The translations under genes were made by a program, and so were the position numbers. Below the pieces are notes generated by a model that saw only the letters and a program-made list of their open reading frames with translations, was not told where the DNA came from and did no database searches. DNA of 64,000 nt, taken from assembly GCA_964479535.1 (NCBI GenBank), contig CAYZMM010000026.1:1-64000 (forward strand). The letters run 5' to 3'. This DNA comes from S015-6 sp964479535. GTDB lineage: Bacteria > Desulfobacterota > DSWW01. Below are positions 49,040-57,521 of this stretch, one piece after another (the first letter of the stretch is position 1; every line of letters begins with the position of its first letter).

Positions 49040-50596
49040 TCAGCGTGGCTGCAGGGACGGGTCGCTTTTCGACGAGGTGAGGAGCTTGTAGAGGTCCTTG
49101 AGCGACATGCTCCGCAGGAACCTGAAAAGCACTCTTGATGCCTCGATGGGGTGTCTCATGATCTTTCGCCGCAACAGCCGCCTCACAAGTCGAGACCTTA
49201 AATAAAACAGAACCCCGGAATCGATTGTATCCGGATGAATCGAATGGACGGGAAACATCTTGTCCCAGTCCTTCACCTCGTCGATCAGGCCCCTGGCCAC
49301 TGCATCCCGCCAGAGGGGGGTCCCGCGAAAGGCGGTAAGAGAGTTGAAGTTGAAGCTGTTGATCTCGAGCTGTTCTGCGAAAGCGAACGTCTGTTCTACC
49401 TCCTCAACGGTTTCTCCCGGAGATCCCACGATGAAGAACCCGTGGATCATGCTGATCCCGGCTCTCTTCGCATGGCTCACAGCCTGTTCGATGTCACCGA
49501 TCTGTGTCCTCTTGTTCATACCGTTCAGCACGCGCTGTGAGCCGCTTTCAATGCCGAACATGACCAGATCGCAGCCTGCCCTCCCGAGTTCACGAAAGAC
49601 CCCGTTAACCTTTGGCTCCGCTCTGCCCTCGCAGGCCCATCGGAAATCATGGCCTCTGGCTACCATGCCGTCGCATATCTCGGCAGCCCTCTCAGGATCC
49701 AGCAGGAAATTGTCATCCACAAAGGTGAAGGCGCCGTAACCCCGTCGGTCCAGCTCGTCCAACTCCTTCAGTACATTCTCGGCCGATCGAGCGCGACATT
49801 TTCTGCCGCTGAAGGTAGGGCAGTTGCAGTAGGTGCAGCTGAAGGGGCACCCCCGGGAAGAGACGATCGACGTATAGGCGCGGTCCCAGATGACCGCAGG
49901 GACATCGAGCGGCAGGGAAGCGATGTAGTTGATGCCCGTGCCTTCCCGATCCGGAAAGGGGAGCGAGTCGAGGTCCTGGATGCCCTCGCGGGCCGGTGTT
50001 TCGATGATCGTGCCGCTTCCGGACCTGAAGGCGATTCCGGGGATATCTCCGAGGCGATCGAGCCCCGCGGCGAGGTCTCGAATGATGCCTTCGCCCTCAC
50101 CCCTCGCCACCACGTCCACAGACTCCTCCGCAGCCAGGATCTGCGTCGCATTGATGCTCGGGAAGACACCCCCATAGACGATCGTCGTTGCCGGGAGGGC
50201 GGCCTTGATCCTTCTGGAGAGATTTCGCGCAGCCGGATAGCACATATTGCTGAGGAAACTGATTCCGACCAGGTCGGGACGGCCCTTCGCGAGCGACTCC
50301 ACGTACCGGTCATCCGAGTATTCCGGGTGGCACTGGTCGGTCAGGGAAACATCGTGTCCCGTCTCTTTCAGGGCCGATGAAAGGTACATGATCCCCAGAG
50401 GGGGTTCCCCGAGCACATAAGGCTTCTTCCCGAGAGGATGCCCCCGTTTGTCCCTGCGGCGAAGGAATTTGGAGGATGGAAGTGAGAAGAAGCGCTTGTC
50501 TCGCACAAAGATGAGGGAGGCTCTCAATTTTCTGGTTTCCTGGTGCTGTCGGGAGTGCAATGCAGTGAAGAAAGGGCCGTCAGCATAGAATCCCAC
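49040..50596 (-). CDS. B12-binding domain radical SAM protein
   Basis: The 518-residue protein has an N-terminal cobalamin-binding-type Rossmann domain (about 50-190; PPLGIMYLSSALKETGHDVSLTDQ, LVGISFLSNM, VYGGVFPSINA, VARGEGEGII) and a radical SAM domain (about 235-450) with the cluster motif RGCPFSCTYCNC (CxxxCxxC). Later segments (FTFVDDNFLLDPERA, FGIESGSQRVLNGMNKR, GFFIVGSPGET) are typical of this large family. Members methylate or rearrange lipids, hopanoids, carotenoids and peptides; the substrate here is unknown. The N-terminal 45 residues are unusual for the family, and the true start may be further in. It has its own promoter candidate. Confidence 0.85.
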   Translation of the reverse strand: MGFYADGPFFTALHSRQHQETRKLRASLIFVRDKRFFSLPSSKFLRRRDKRGHPLGKKPYVLGEPPLGIMYLSSALKETGHDVSLTDQCHPEYSDDRYVESLAKGRPDLVGISFLSNMCYPAARNLSRRIKAALPATTIVYGGVFPSINATQILAAEESVDVVARGEGEGIIRDLAAGLDRLGDIPGIAFRSGSGTIIETPAREGIQDLDSLPFPDREGTGINYIASLPLDVPAVIWDRAYTSIVSSRGCPFSCTYCNCPTFSGRKCRARSAENVLKELDELDRRGYGAFTFVDDNFLLDPERAAEICDGMVARGHDFRWACEGRAEPKVNGVFRELGRAGCDLVMFGIESGSQRVLNGMNKRTQIGDIEQAVSHAKRAGISMIHGFFIVGSPGETVEEVEQTFAFAEQLEINSFNFNSLTAFRGTPLWRDAVARGLIDEVKDWDKMFPVHSIHPDTIDSGVLFYLRSRLVRRLLRRKIMRHPIEASRVLFRFLRSMSLKDLYKLLTSSKSDPSLQPR

Positions 50597-50678
50597 GACG
50601 GCGACGGAGAGCAGGGGATCTTCGATGTGAGGGAACAGGAGCGGGCAAGTACGCAGCCGAGCTTTCTATGTTGCATGC

Positions 50679-50708
50679 AGGATACGCTGCCTTTGCACTA
50701 CAAGTCAA
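50679..50708 (-). promoter_or_regulatory. Candidate promoter for radical SAM gene
   Basis: On the - strand TTGACT (50708-50703) and TATCCT (50684-50679) are separated by 18 bp, about 80 bp upstream of the radical SAM start and just past the hairpin array that ends the preceding gene. Confidence 0.48.
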
Positions 50709-50745
50709 TCCTTGGCACCCTCCTGCCGTCTTCCTCGACGAAATG

Positions 50746-50839
50746 CAGGCCGGGGGGGATTGCCCCCCGGCCTGTGCGGCTATGCCATCGACACGTGCAA
50801 GCCCCTGAAGGGGTTTTCTGCGGCTCCATCAGGGAGCCG
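50746..50839 (-). terminator. Array of three hairpins downstream of the Cys-rich surface protein gene
   Basis: In - strand order: CGGCTCC/GGAGCCG (50839-50821), CCCC-TTCA-GGGG (50817-50803) and an 11-12-bp stem AGGCCGGGGGG with its complement (50774-50746), followed by TGCATTT. On the + strand the middle hairpin has a TTTT tail. The position between two - strand genes suggests transcript ending, although the U-runs are poor in that direction. Confidence 0.6.
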
Positions 50840-50850
50840 TAGAAGCCGGC

Positions 50851-52047
50851 CTATCTCCTCCGTCGGATCCTCAGGACCAGAAAGGCTCCGAGCGGCACGA
50901 TGAGAAGGGCGATCGTATTGAAGGAGACGGACCCTTTGCCGGCCGTCCCGCCGATCGCGGAAGCCTCCGCCGTGGTGTCGGCGCAGGACCCCGCGGTAAC
51001 GGTGGCCGAGGGGACAGGATCGTGGATGTGGCTCTCACCGGTGATGTCCACGTCCTGCAGCTTGTACCAGTAGGTGTTACCGGCCGCGACCCCGGTGTCC
51101 ACGTACGTGTAGAACGCCCCCTGGGTCGGTCCGCCCTGGGCGGGGATGAGCACGTCGTTGATCTTCGTGTAGACGCCGTCCTCGGATCCGCTGCGCAGGA
51201 TGTTGAATCCGGCCGAGTCGATCTCCGCCGCCGTCTCCCAGATCAGGGTCACGATGCTTCCTGTGCCCTCCGCGGTGAAAGAGAGCAGTTCGACCGGAAT
51301 GCCGCAGTCCACGCAATTCAGGCAGATCGGTGCGGACGGTGGGCACGCGTCCAGCCCCGGCTCTCCGCAGATCTCTCCCGGATCGATGTACCCGTCTCCG
51401 CAGACGGCCTCTTTGACGCAGATCGGGTCCCCCGAGCAGGCCGGATCGCTGCAGCAGGGATCCTCCCACCCTGTGGCAAGACACGTGTACGCGCAGGTGT
51501 CGGCGTCCTCGTCGCAGGTGTCGTCCGTGCAGTCGTTCATATCGTCACAGGGATCGGTTCCGGCCTGGCAGTCCGAAACCGGGTCGCAGACCTCGGCCCC
51601 GTTGCAGTAGAGACCGTCATCGCAGCTGCTGTCGTCGGGTGTGTGGACACAGGCGGCCGACTCGCACGTCTCCACTGTGCAGGCGACCCCGTCATCGCAG
51701 CTCGCGGAAGCGGCCGGATCCTCGTCGATGGCCCCATCGCAGTTGTTGTCGATGCCGTCACAGATCTCCAGGGCGCCGGGATGGATGCATTTGGCGCAGG
51801 CCGCACACTCGGCAGGGCCGCACTCGGTGCATGTGTCCGTAGCACAAACGGCCGGGTCATCGCAGGGGTTGTCGAGGCAGTCCCGTTCCGGATAGGGGCA
51901 CACCTCGCTCCCAGGGTCGCCGTACCCGTCGCCGTCGTTGTCCGTGCAGTGGCATGCAATGGAAACCGCCGCCTGTGCCGCTACGGGCGCAAGCAGAAAG
52001 GCTGCCAGGAAAATGAAGAGGGCGTTCCTTCGCAAACATTTGCTCAT
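50851..52047 (-). CDS. Cys-rich surface protein with MopE-type motif, fibronectin-like domain and C-terminal sorting-type tail
   Basis: The 398-residue protein has a signal peptide (cleavage near AAQAAV), then a Cys/Asp-rich region (about 30-235) that includes the metal-binding-type repeat ICDGIDNNCDGAIDE and several CDDG.. CxxxTC units. A beta-sandwich segment (about 245-345; VELLSFTAEGTGSIVTLIWETA...NTYWYKLQDVD) resembles fibronectin III-like domains of surface proteins. The C-terminus is a short hydrophobic helix followed by RIRRRR, the layout of CTERM sorting signals, but it matches no CTERM class I know by name. Similar Cys-rich proteins are common in deltaproteobacteria. Confidence 0.82.
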   Translation of the reverse strand: MSKCLRRNALFIFLAAFLLAPVAAQAAVSIACHCTDNDGDGYGDPGSEVCPYPERDCLDNPCDDPAVCATDTCTECGPAECAACAKCIHPGALEICDGIDNNCDGAIDEDPAASASCDDGVACTVETCESAACVHTPDDSSCDDGLYCNGAEVCDPVSDCQAGTDPCDDMNDCTDDTCDEDADTCAYTCLATGWEDPCCSDPACSGDPICVKEAVCGDGYIDPGEICGEPGLDACPPSAPICLNCVDCGIPVELLSFTAEGTGSIVTLIWETAAEIDSAGFNILRSGSEDGVYTKINDVLIPAQGGPTQGAFYTYVDTGVAAGNTYWYKLQDVDITGESHIHDPVPSATVTAGSCADTTAEASAIGGTAGKGSVSFNTIALLIVPLGAFLVLRIRRRR

Positions 52048-52110
52048 TTCTGCATCCTCCTTCGCTTTGATGTTCTAAAACGTTGTTCATGAGTACAGTA
52101 TTGTACGCGT

Positions 52111-52139
52111 ATCCTACTTCCGCGGGAGATGTGTGTCAA
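52111..52139 (-). promoter_or_regulatory. Promoter for Cys-rich surface protein with adjacent operator-like dyad
   Basis: On the - strand a perfect TTGACA (52139-52134), a 17-bp spacer and TAGGAT (52116-52111) precede the gene by about 65 bp. Just downstream of the -10, GTACA-GTAT-TGTAC (52106-52093) forms a dyad in the position of a repressor site. The rest of the gap 52048-52386 is AT-richer than its surroundings and holds no gene. Confidence 0.55.
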
Positions 52140-52389
52140 CATGTTTTTCGTCACGAATTACTATTTTAGGAGCCGGAATTAGAGCGGTTTCGATATTTTG
52201 TTTTACCTGTTGAACACCTCTGCCGGAGCCGTTGGGGCGACGGACGGGACCGGGCTTCGACACCGCCGTATGAAAGCCAGAATCTCTGCATTTTCCAAAG
52301 GTTCAACCACCCGTTGCTTTGTGCTAACCTGCTGCCAGCCTTTTTCTGGAGATTCGATGACGGATGGACCCCTCTGAGAGAGAAGCGTG

Positions 52390-53808
52390 ATGAACAACCG
52401 ACTCGTTGACGAACTGAGACCCCTGTTTTCCCCACGGTCCATCGCCGTCATCGGTGCCTCCGCTACGCCGAGGAAGTGGGGACATTCCATGGTGGCGAGA
52501 CCCATTCAGTCCGCTTTCCGCGGCCCCATCTATCCGATCAATCCGAAGGCGGACCGGATCGAGGGGTTGCCCGTCTATCGCAACGTCAAGGACGTTCCGG
52601 GCCCCGTCGACATGGCGATCGTGACCCTGCCGGCGCCCATGGTGCCGGATGCGGTGAGGGATTGTGCGGCCAAGGGGGTCAAGGCGATGGTCGTGATCTC
52701 CGCGGGATTCGCGGAGACCGGGGCCGAGGGGGAGGCCCTGCAGGAGGAGATCGTGGCGCTCGCGCGATCCGCCGACATCCGGATCATGGGGCCGAACGGC
52801 ATGGGCATCTACACGTCGGAGGTCCGGTTGAACACCGCCTTTGATTTCATGCCGAAAGCGGGCGGTATTTCGTTCGTCTCCCAGAGCGGCACCATGGGTG
52901 CCTATCTGCTCGGAATCGCCAGCGACAAGGGGTACGGATTCAACGCCTTCCTGAGCGTGGGCAACCAGGCGGACCTGTCCATGGCGGACTATGTCGAATA
53001 CCTGGGGGAAGACGAACGAACCCGGGTGATCGTGCTCTACATCGAGGGGCTGAAGGACGGAAACCGGTTTCTCAAGTGCGCCAAGGACGTGGCCCGAAAG
53101 AAGCCCATCATCGTCTACAAGAGCGGTCAGGGGGAGGACGGTGCCCGGGCGGCCATGAGCCACACCGCTTCCATCGCCGGAATGGACGCGACCTTCGACG
53201 CCGTGTGCCGTCAGTCCGGTATCATCCGGACCTACGACGTGAGCCATGCATTCGACATCGCCGAGGCCCTCTCCAAGCAACCCCTGCCGAAGGGCAACCG
53301 GGTGGGGATCGTGGCCGGCGGCGGCGGCATGTGCGTGGTTTCCACCGATGCGTGCAACGGGTACGGGCTGGCCGTGCCGGAACTGGATGAAGAGGCGGTG
53401 AAGAACCTCGCCCGGTACCTTCTGCCGCACGCCTCTCCGCCCCGAAACCCGGTGGATCTGGCGGCCGACCCCCGGGGCATGACCCTGGCCAACGTTGCCG
53501 AGGACCTCGCCCGGCACCCGGGCATCGATGCCATCATTGCCGAAGCGCCCTTGTGGGGAATCTCACCGCAGAACATCCAGGAGAAGCTCGACGCCGCCGA
53601 GAAGATCTCACGAATCCCGCAGAAATACGGCAAGCCCCTGATCGCGCTTTCCATGCGTCGCTTCATGAGCGGCATCGTGTACGAGTTGATGCGGGATCGA
53701 GACATCCCTTTCTATGAATTTCCAAAAGATTCCGCGAGGGCCGTGTACGGTCTCTACATGTACTCCGTGTTGAAGATGCGCTCGGATGCCATGCCGAGAG
53801 GCGGTTGA
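52390..53808 (+). CDS. CoA-binding/ligase-type protein (NDP-forming acyl-CoA synthetase alpha-subunit-like)
   Basis: The 472-residue protein has an N-terminal CoA-binding Rossmann domain (SIAVIGASATPRKWGHSM, VDMAIVTLPAPMVPDAV), then a succinyl-CoA-ligase-like domain (GGISFVSQSGTMGAYLLG; MSHTASIAGMDATFDAV, whose His is in the phosphorylated position of ADP-forming acyl-CoA synthetases), and a third domain of the same family. The ATP-grasp (beta) part is absent, so a separate beta subunit would be needed. It precedes an Ntn hydrolase and an AMP-forming ligase on the same strand. A start at GTG 52387 is also possible. Confidence 0.87.
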   Translation: MNNRLVDELRPLFSPRSIAVIGASATPRKWGHSMVARPIQSAFRGPIYPINPKADRIEGLPVYRNVKDVPGPVDMAIVTLPAPMVPDAVRDCAAKGVKAMVVISAGFAETGAEGEALQEEIVALARSADIRIMGPNGMGIYTSEVRLNTAFDFMPKAGGISFVSQSGTMGAYLLGIASDKGYGFNAFLSVGNQADLSMADYVEYLGEDERTRVIVLYIEGLKDGNRFLKCAKDVARKKPIIVYKSGQGEDGARAAMSHTASIAGMDATFDAVCRQSGIIRTYDVSHAFDIAEALSKQPLPKGNRVGIVAGGGGMCVVSTDACNGYGLAVPELDEEAVKNLARYLLPHASPPRNPVDLAADPRGMTLANVAEDLARHPGIDAIIAEAPLWGISPQNIQEKLDAAEKISRIPQKYGKPLIALSMRRFMSGIVYELMRDRDIPFYEFPKDSARAVYGLYMYSVLKMRSDAMPRGG

Positions 53809-53898
53809 TTCGAATTGACAATGCCGACCCGGAAATCTAGATTCGTGCGTGCAGTTGACGGCCCCTTTTTCCAGCCGCCCCGGCGAAGGAGGAGAACG

Positions 53899-55218
53899 AT
53901 GAAGAGACGCCGCTGCCCCCGACTTCTTCCTGCTCTGGTCCTCTGCCTTCCGATGCTCGTTCTTGGGGTCCTGCCGTCCCTCCGGGTGGACAGCGCCCTC
54001 TGCGCCGACACGGGACCGGGTCTCCGATTCAGCGAGACGGTGGTCCTGCCCAGAGGGGAGGGCGAATTCGTAACGGTCCGGCACATCGTGATGAGGGGAA
54101 GCAACCGTGCCATCGGGAAGAAACTCGCCGGGATCGCGAAGGAGCGCTACCGCGTCCGGCCTGCGAAGAACCCGGACCCGGTCTACGGAAGGGCGCGTCT
54201 CGAATACATGGAGCGCAACTATCCGATCCTGTTCGAGCGCATGAAGGGGGTGGCCGAAGCCTTCGGCATCGATCCCTCGGACGGAACGCTCGACGTCAGC
54301 TCTCTTCCGTACAATTTCGGCCCCCCCCCCGCCTGCTCCATGATCTGTTTCCCGGGCAGCACCACCGACACAGGGCACGGGCTCATCGTGCGCAGCATGG
54401 ACTACTCCAACGGAACCTTGAGCGAGATGCTGGGCCGGAAGCCGTACCCCGGGGAGAAGGACATCTTCTCCGAGCCCTACGTGATGGAGGTCTACCCGGA
54501 CAGGGGGTATCCGTCCCTCTACATGTCCTGTGCCGATTTCCTCAGCGGCGCGTGGGACGGCATCAATTCGGAAGGGCTCTGCGTGTTCGGGCTGGTCGAT
54601 CAGGGGCGGCCGAGGAACCGGGTGGTCACCTCCGGCACGCGGGTCATCGGCCTGCATCCGCCGCAGATCATGCGCCTGCTCCTCGATACGTGCGCGAACG
54701 CGGAGGAGGCGAAGATCGCCATGCTGCAGAACCGGATCTACGACGTGGCCCAGGGAATTCACTACTTGGTGGCGGATCGTCACGGAAACTCCTTCATCTT
54801 CGAGGTGAGCCACCTGGACCAGCAGGCGTACATCACCGACGGCGGCGGAAAGCCCCAGGTCATGACGAACAGTCCGGTGTGGGCCCTGCCGCCGCCCGAC
54901 GAATACCCGAAGGCCTTCGACGACCCGTACGACAGCCTTTATCGGTATCAGGTGCTCCAGAACCTCTTGAAGGAACACGAAGGAAAGTACACCTTCTCCT
55001 TCATGGTCGAGGCGAACGAGAAGGTCTTCCCCAGAACCGCCACGGCCAGCCTCGGGGGAGGGCCTGCCATGACCCTGAGGCCCGTGTGGCAGGTCGTGTA
55101 CGATCAGACGGATCTGGCCATGAAGATCCGCTTCTGGCTCAGAGACAGCGGGACCGACGGCCATGGGCACGCGGAGCTCGTGATGAGCGAGTGGTTCGAT
55201 TTCGGACTGTCCAGATAG
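53899..55218 (+). CDS. C45-type Ntn hydrolase (acyl-CoA:6-APA acyltransferase-like), exported
   Basis: From ATG 53899 (AAGGAGGAG upstream) the 439-residue protein has a signal peptide (cleavage near ALCAD). The Ntn nucleophile is likely Cys146 in PPPACSMICF, followed by DTGHGLIVRSMDYS, the usual pattern of the penicillin acyltransferase/C45 and choloylglycine-hydrolase superfamily, in which the Cys becomes N-terminal after self-cleavage. Downstream GAWDGINSEGLCVFGLV and YLVADRHGNSFIFEV match. Likely reaction: cleavage or transfer of an amide-linked acyl chain in the periplasm. A run of ten C (54321-54330) immediately precedes the nucleophile codon. The adjacent ligase could activate the released acid. 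Confidence 0.85.
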   Translation: MKRRRCPRLLPALVLCLPMLVLGVLPSLRVDSALCADTGPGLRFSETVVLPRGEGEFVTVRHIVMRGSNRAIGKKLAGIAKERYRVRPAKNPDPVYGRARLEYMERNYPILFERMKGVAEAFGIDPSDGTLDVSSLPYNFGPPPACSMICFPGSTTDTGHGLIVRSMDYSNGTLSEMLGRKPYPGEKDIFSEPYVMEVYPDRGYPSLYMSCADFLSGAWDGINSEGLCVFGLVDQGRPRNRVVTSGTRVIGLHPPQIMRLLLDTCANAEEAKIAMLQNRIYDVAQGIHYLVADRHGNSFIFEVSHLDQQAYITDGGGKPQVMTNSPVWALPPPDEYPKAFDDPYDSLYRYQVLQNLLKEHEGKYTFSFMVEANEKVFPRTATASLGGGPAMTLRPVWQVVYDQTDLAMKIRFWLRDSGTDGHGHAELVMSEWFDFGLSR

Positions 55219-55232
55219 AGGAGGGAGCTGTT

Positions 55233-56741
55233 ATGCGAATCAACATCGGAGGCATCCTGACCAAGCGCGCTTTCATGACCCCGGACAGGGAAGCGCTCGT
55301 CTGCGAAAGCGTCCGCCGCACGTACGGGCAGCTGAACGAGCGGGCGAATCGGCTGGCGAACACGATGAAGGCCCTCGGCGTGACCCACGGCGACCGGGTC
55401 GGAATCCTTGCCCTGAACGAGCCGGAGTATTTCGACATGTACTTCGGCCTGGGCAAGATCGGCGCGATCCTCGTCCCGGTCAACCACCGGTTGGCAGGCC
55501 CGGAGATCCAGTACATCCTCTCCGACTGCGAGGCAAAGGTGCTCGTCTTCGGCAAGGAGTTTGCCGAGGTCGTGGATTCGATCCGGAACGACATTCCCGC
55601 AAGGGACCTGATCGCCATCTCGGACGATCCCCCGGGCTGGGCCGGGTCGTACGGGTCCGTCGTCGGGGAGGCCTCGGCGGAGGAGCCGGAAGAGCAGGGC
55701 GGGGAAGACGACACCCTGACGATCCTCTACACCTCCGGGACGACCGGGCGGCCCAAGGGCGCCATGCTCACCCACCATTACTACTACTGGAACTCGGTCA
55801 ACCTGATGGCCACCCTCGGCCTGAACGTGGGCGAAACGACCATGATCGCCCTGCCTCTCTTCCACATCGGGGCTCTGGCCGGACCGCCGTGGATCGTCCA
55901 CGGAGGGGGGAAGGCGGTTCTGCTCAGGAGCCTGGACCCGAAGCGCTTCCTCGAGCTGATCGAAGAGGAAAAGGTGAACGGCTTCGGCTCCGTGCCCCAG
56001 CTCCTCGATTTCCTGAAAGTCGTTCCCGACTTCGAGAAATACGACTGGAGCTCGATCAAGGTGATCCTGGTGTACGCGGCGCCCGTTCCCGTGGCCCTCA
56101 TCAAGGAGTACGCCGAGGCGGGCATCAGCGTGCGCCAGCTCTACGGCCTGACCGAGTGCAACACGGCGACGGTCCTCGATGCCGAGAACGCCCTTGCCAA
56201 GGTGGGCTCCTGCGGCAAGCCCTTCTTCCACACCGAGGTGCGCGTGGTGGACGACAACGATCAGGACGTGGGCCCCGAGGTGAAGGGCGAGGTCCTGCTG
56301 CACTCGCCGAACATGATGAGAGGCTACTGGAACCGGCCCGAGGAGACGGAGGCGGCCCTGAAGGACGGGTGGCTCCACACGGGGGATGTGGGAAGGCTGG
56401 ACGAGGAAGGCTTCCTCTACATCATGGACCGGAAGAAGGACATGATCATTTCGGGCGGGGAGAACATCTACCCGGCCGAAATCGAGGATTCCCTGCGCCA
56501 CAACCCGAAGATCCTGGACGTGGGCGTCATCGGCTACCCCCACGAGAAGTGGGGCGAGGCGGTTATGGCGGTGGTGGCGGTCAAGGAAGGGGAGGCCCTG
56601 ACGGAGGAAGAGCTGATCGGGTGGTGCCAGGGCAGGATCGGGAAGTTCAAGATCCCGAAGAAGGTCGTGTTCACCGATGCCATCCCGCGGACGCCCACGG
56701 GCAAGATCCTGAAGCGCGTCCTGCGCGACGAGTACACGTAA
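55233..56741 (+). CDS. AMP-forming acyl-CoA synthetase/ligase
   Basis: The 502-residue adenylate-forming enzyme shows all core motifs: TILYTSGTTGRPKGAML (P-loop-like), YGLTECNTA, the GWLHTGDVGRLDEEGF hinge, DRKKDMIISGGENIYPAEIE, and the catalytic Lys in PRTPTGKILKRVLR. It activates a carboxylic acid as acyl-AMP then acyl-CoA; the preferred chain length cannot be told from sequence. GAGGAGGGAG precedes the start, 14 bp after the C45 hydrolase gene, so the two are likely in one operon. CCCCG-CGTT-CGGGG at 56772-56785 may help end the transcript. Confidence 0.94.
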   Translation: MRINIGGILTKRAFMTPDREALVCESVRRTYGQLNERANRLANTMKALGVTHGDRVGILALNEPEYFDMYFGLGKIGAILVPVNHRLAGPEIQYILSDCEAKVLVFGKEFAEVVDSIRNDIPARDLIAISDDPPGWAGSYGSVVGEASAEEPEEQGGEDDTLTILYTSGTTGRPKGAMLTHHYYYWNSVNLMATLGLNVGETTMIALPLFHIGALAGPPWIVHGGGKAVLLRSLDPKRFLELIEEEKVNGFGSVPQLLDFLKVVPDFEKYDWSSIKVILVYAAPVPVALIKEYAEAGISVRQLYGLTECNTATVLDAENALAKVGSCGKPFFHTEVRVVDDNDQDVGPEVKGEVLLHSPNMMRGYWNRPEETEAALKDGWLHTGDVGRLDEEGFLYIMDRKKDMIISGGENIYPAEIEDSLRHNPKILDVGVIGYPHEKWGEAVMAVVAVKEGEALTEEELIGWCQGRIGKFKIPKKVVFTDAIPRTPTGKILKRVLRDEYT

Positions 56742-57219
56742 TCAGCCGTTCATTCCGGTGCACGCCCTCATCCCCGCGTTCGGGGTCATTCCCCGATTCG
56801 GGACAGGTGGGAGATCTCTATCCGGGAGTCTGCACCACGCAACACCGGTATCGCTGTCGAACAAGCTTGCAGCCGAGCCATGGACTTCATGAGCTCCTAT
56901 GGCTGCGCCGCCCGCGAGTTTCGTAAACTTCTTATCCACTATTAACTACCCTGCAGCAAGAGGTAAAATGTTTACAAGCAGCCTACCACAGGCACTTTGC
57001 TGCAGAAGACGCCCCACTACCTTGTACTCTCCCGCGAGGACGTTGAACTTCGACGGGGTTGCGAAGCTCTCTGGGCAAGATCTGCCCAAGGAAAGGCGGC
57101 AAATTCGTGTAAGGCTACGAATATCGCCCCACCGAGTGCTGAGGGTGACAGGACCTAGGATCTCTCGATGGCTCGGTCGTGTCGCGGCGCACCCACAAGG
57201 AGGATAGTAGGAGGGTCCT
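56742..57219. other. Intergenic stretch without identifiable gene
   Basis: Apart from two small CCCCG/CGGGG hairpins at 56772-56798 I see no recognisable gene. Open frames on both strands are short and give no familiar protein. The composition is less GC-rich than the flanking operon. Two GGAGG sequences at its right end precede a small open frame at 57220. Confidence 0.6.
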
Positions 57220-57486
57220 ATGATTAGCGACGACCGATACAAAGACCTGGCCAGGAGCTACCCGGTCCTCTCACTGGAAACACTTAAAGGCGCATTTCGA
57301 TTCTTCCGTCTTAAGGAAGGCGACGAAACAAGCTGCCTCCTCGGCAGCCTCACAGACGCGACTCCCGGACGCCCGTCTCAGTTCTTCTGTCTGGAAAATT
57401 CGATAGGGGCTGACCGGAAGCACAGCAACTCTTTTGCTCTTGGCTGGATGTCACTGGCTTGCGTCGGCCACGTAATGAGTCTTTAA
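57220..57486 (+). CDS. Small hypothetical protein (uncertain)
   Basis: An 88-residue open frame begins at ATG 57220, with GGAGG at 57210-57214 as a good ribosome binding site. The product (MISDDRYKDLARSYPVLSLE at the start) has no family I recognise, no signal peptide and no repeat. It lies in a region of decayed sequence, and its end overlaps the tail of an antisense frame. It may be a truncated or spurious gene. Confidence 0.3.
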   Translation: MISDDRYKDLARSYPVLSLETLKGAFRFFRLKEGDETSCLLGSLTDATPGRPSQFFCLENSIGADRKHSNSFALGWMSLACVGHVMSL

Positions 57487-57521
57487 GATATCACTGAATT
57501 TTCGCATCATCTTCCTTCTGC

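Noticed and set aside
56946..57242. 98-codon - strand open frame in the unassigned gap
   Set aside because: No recognisable motif, no ribosome binding site, and a composition like non-coding DNA.
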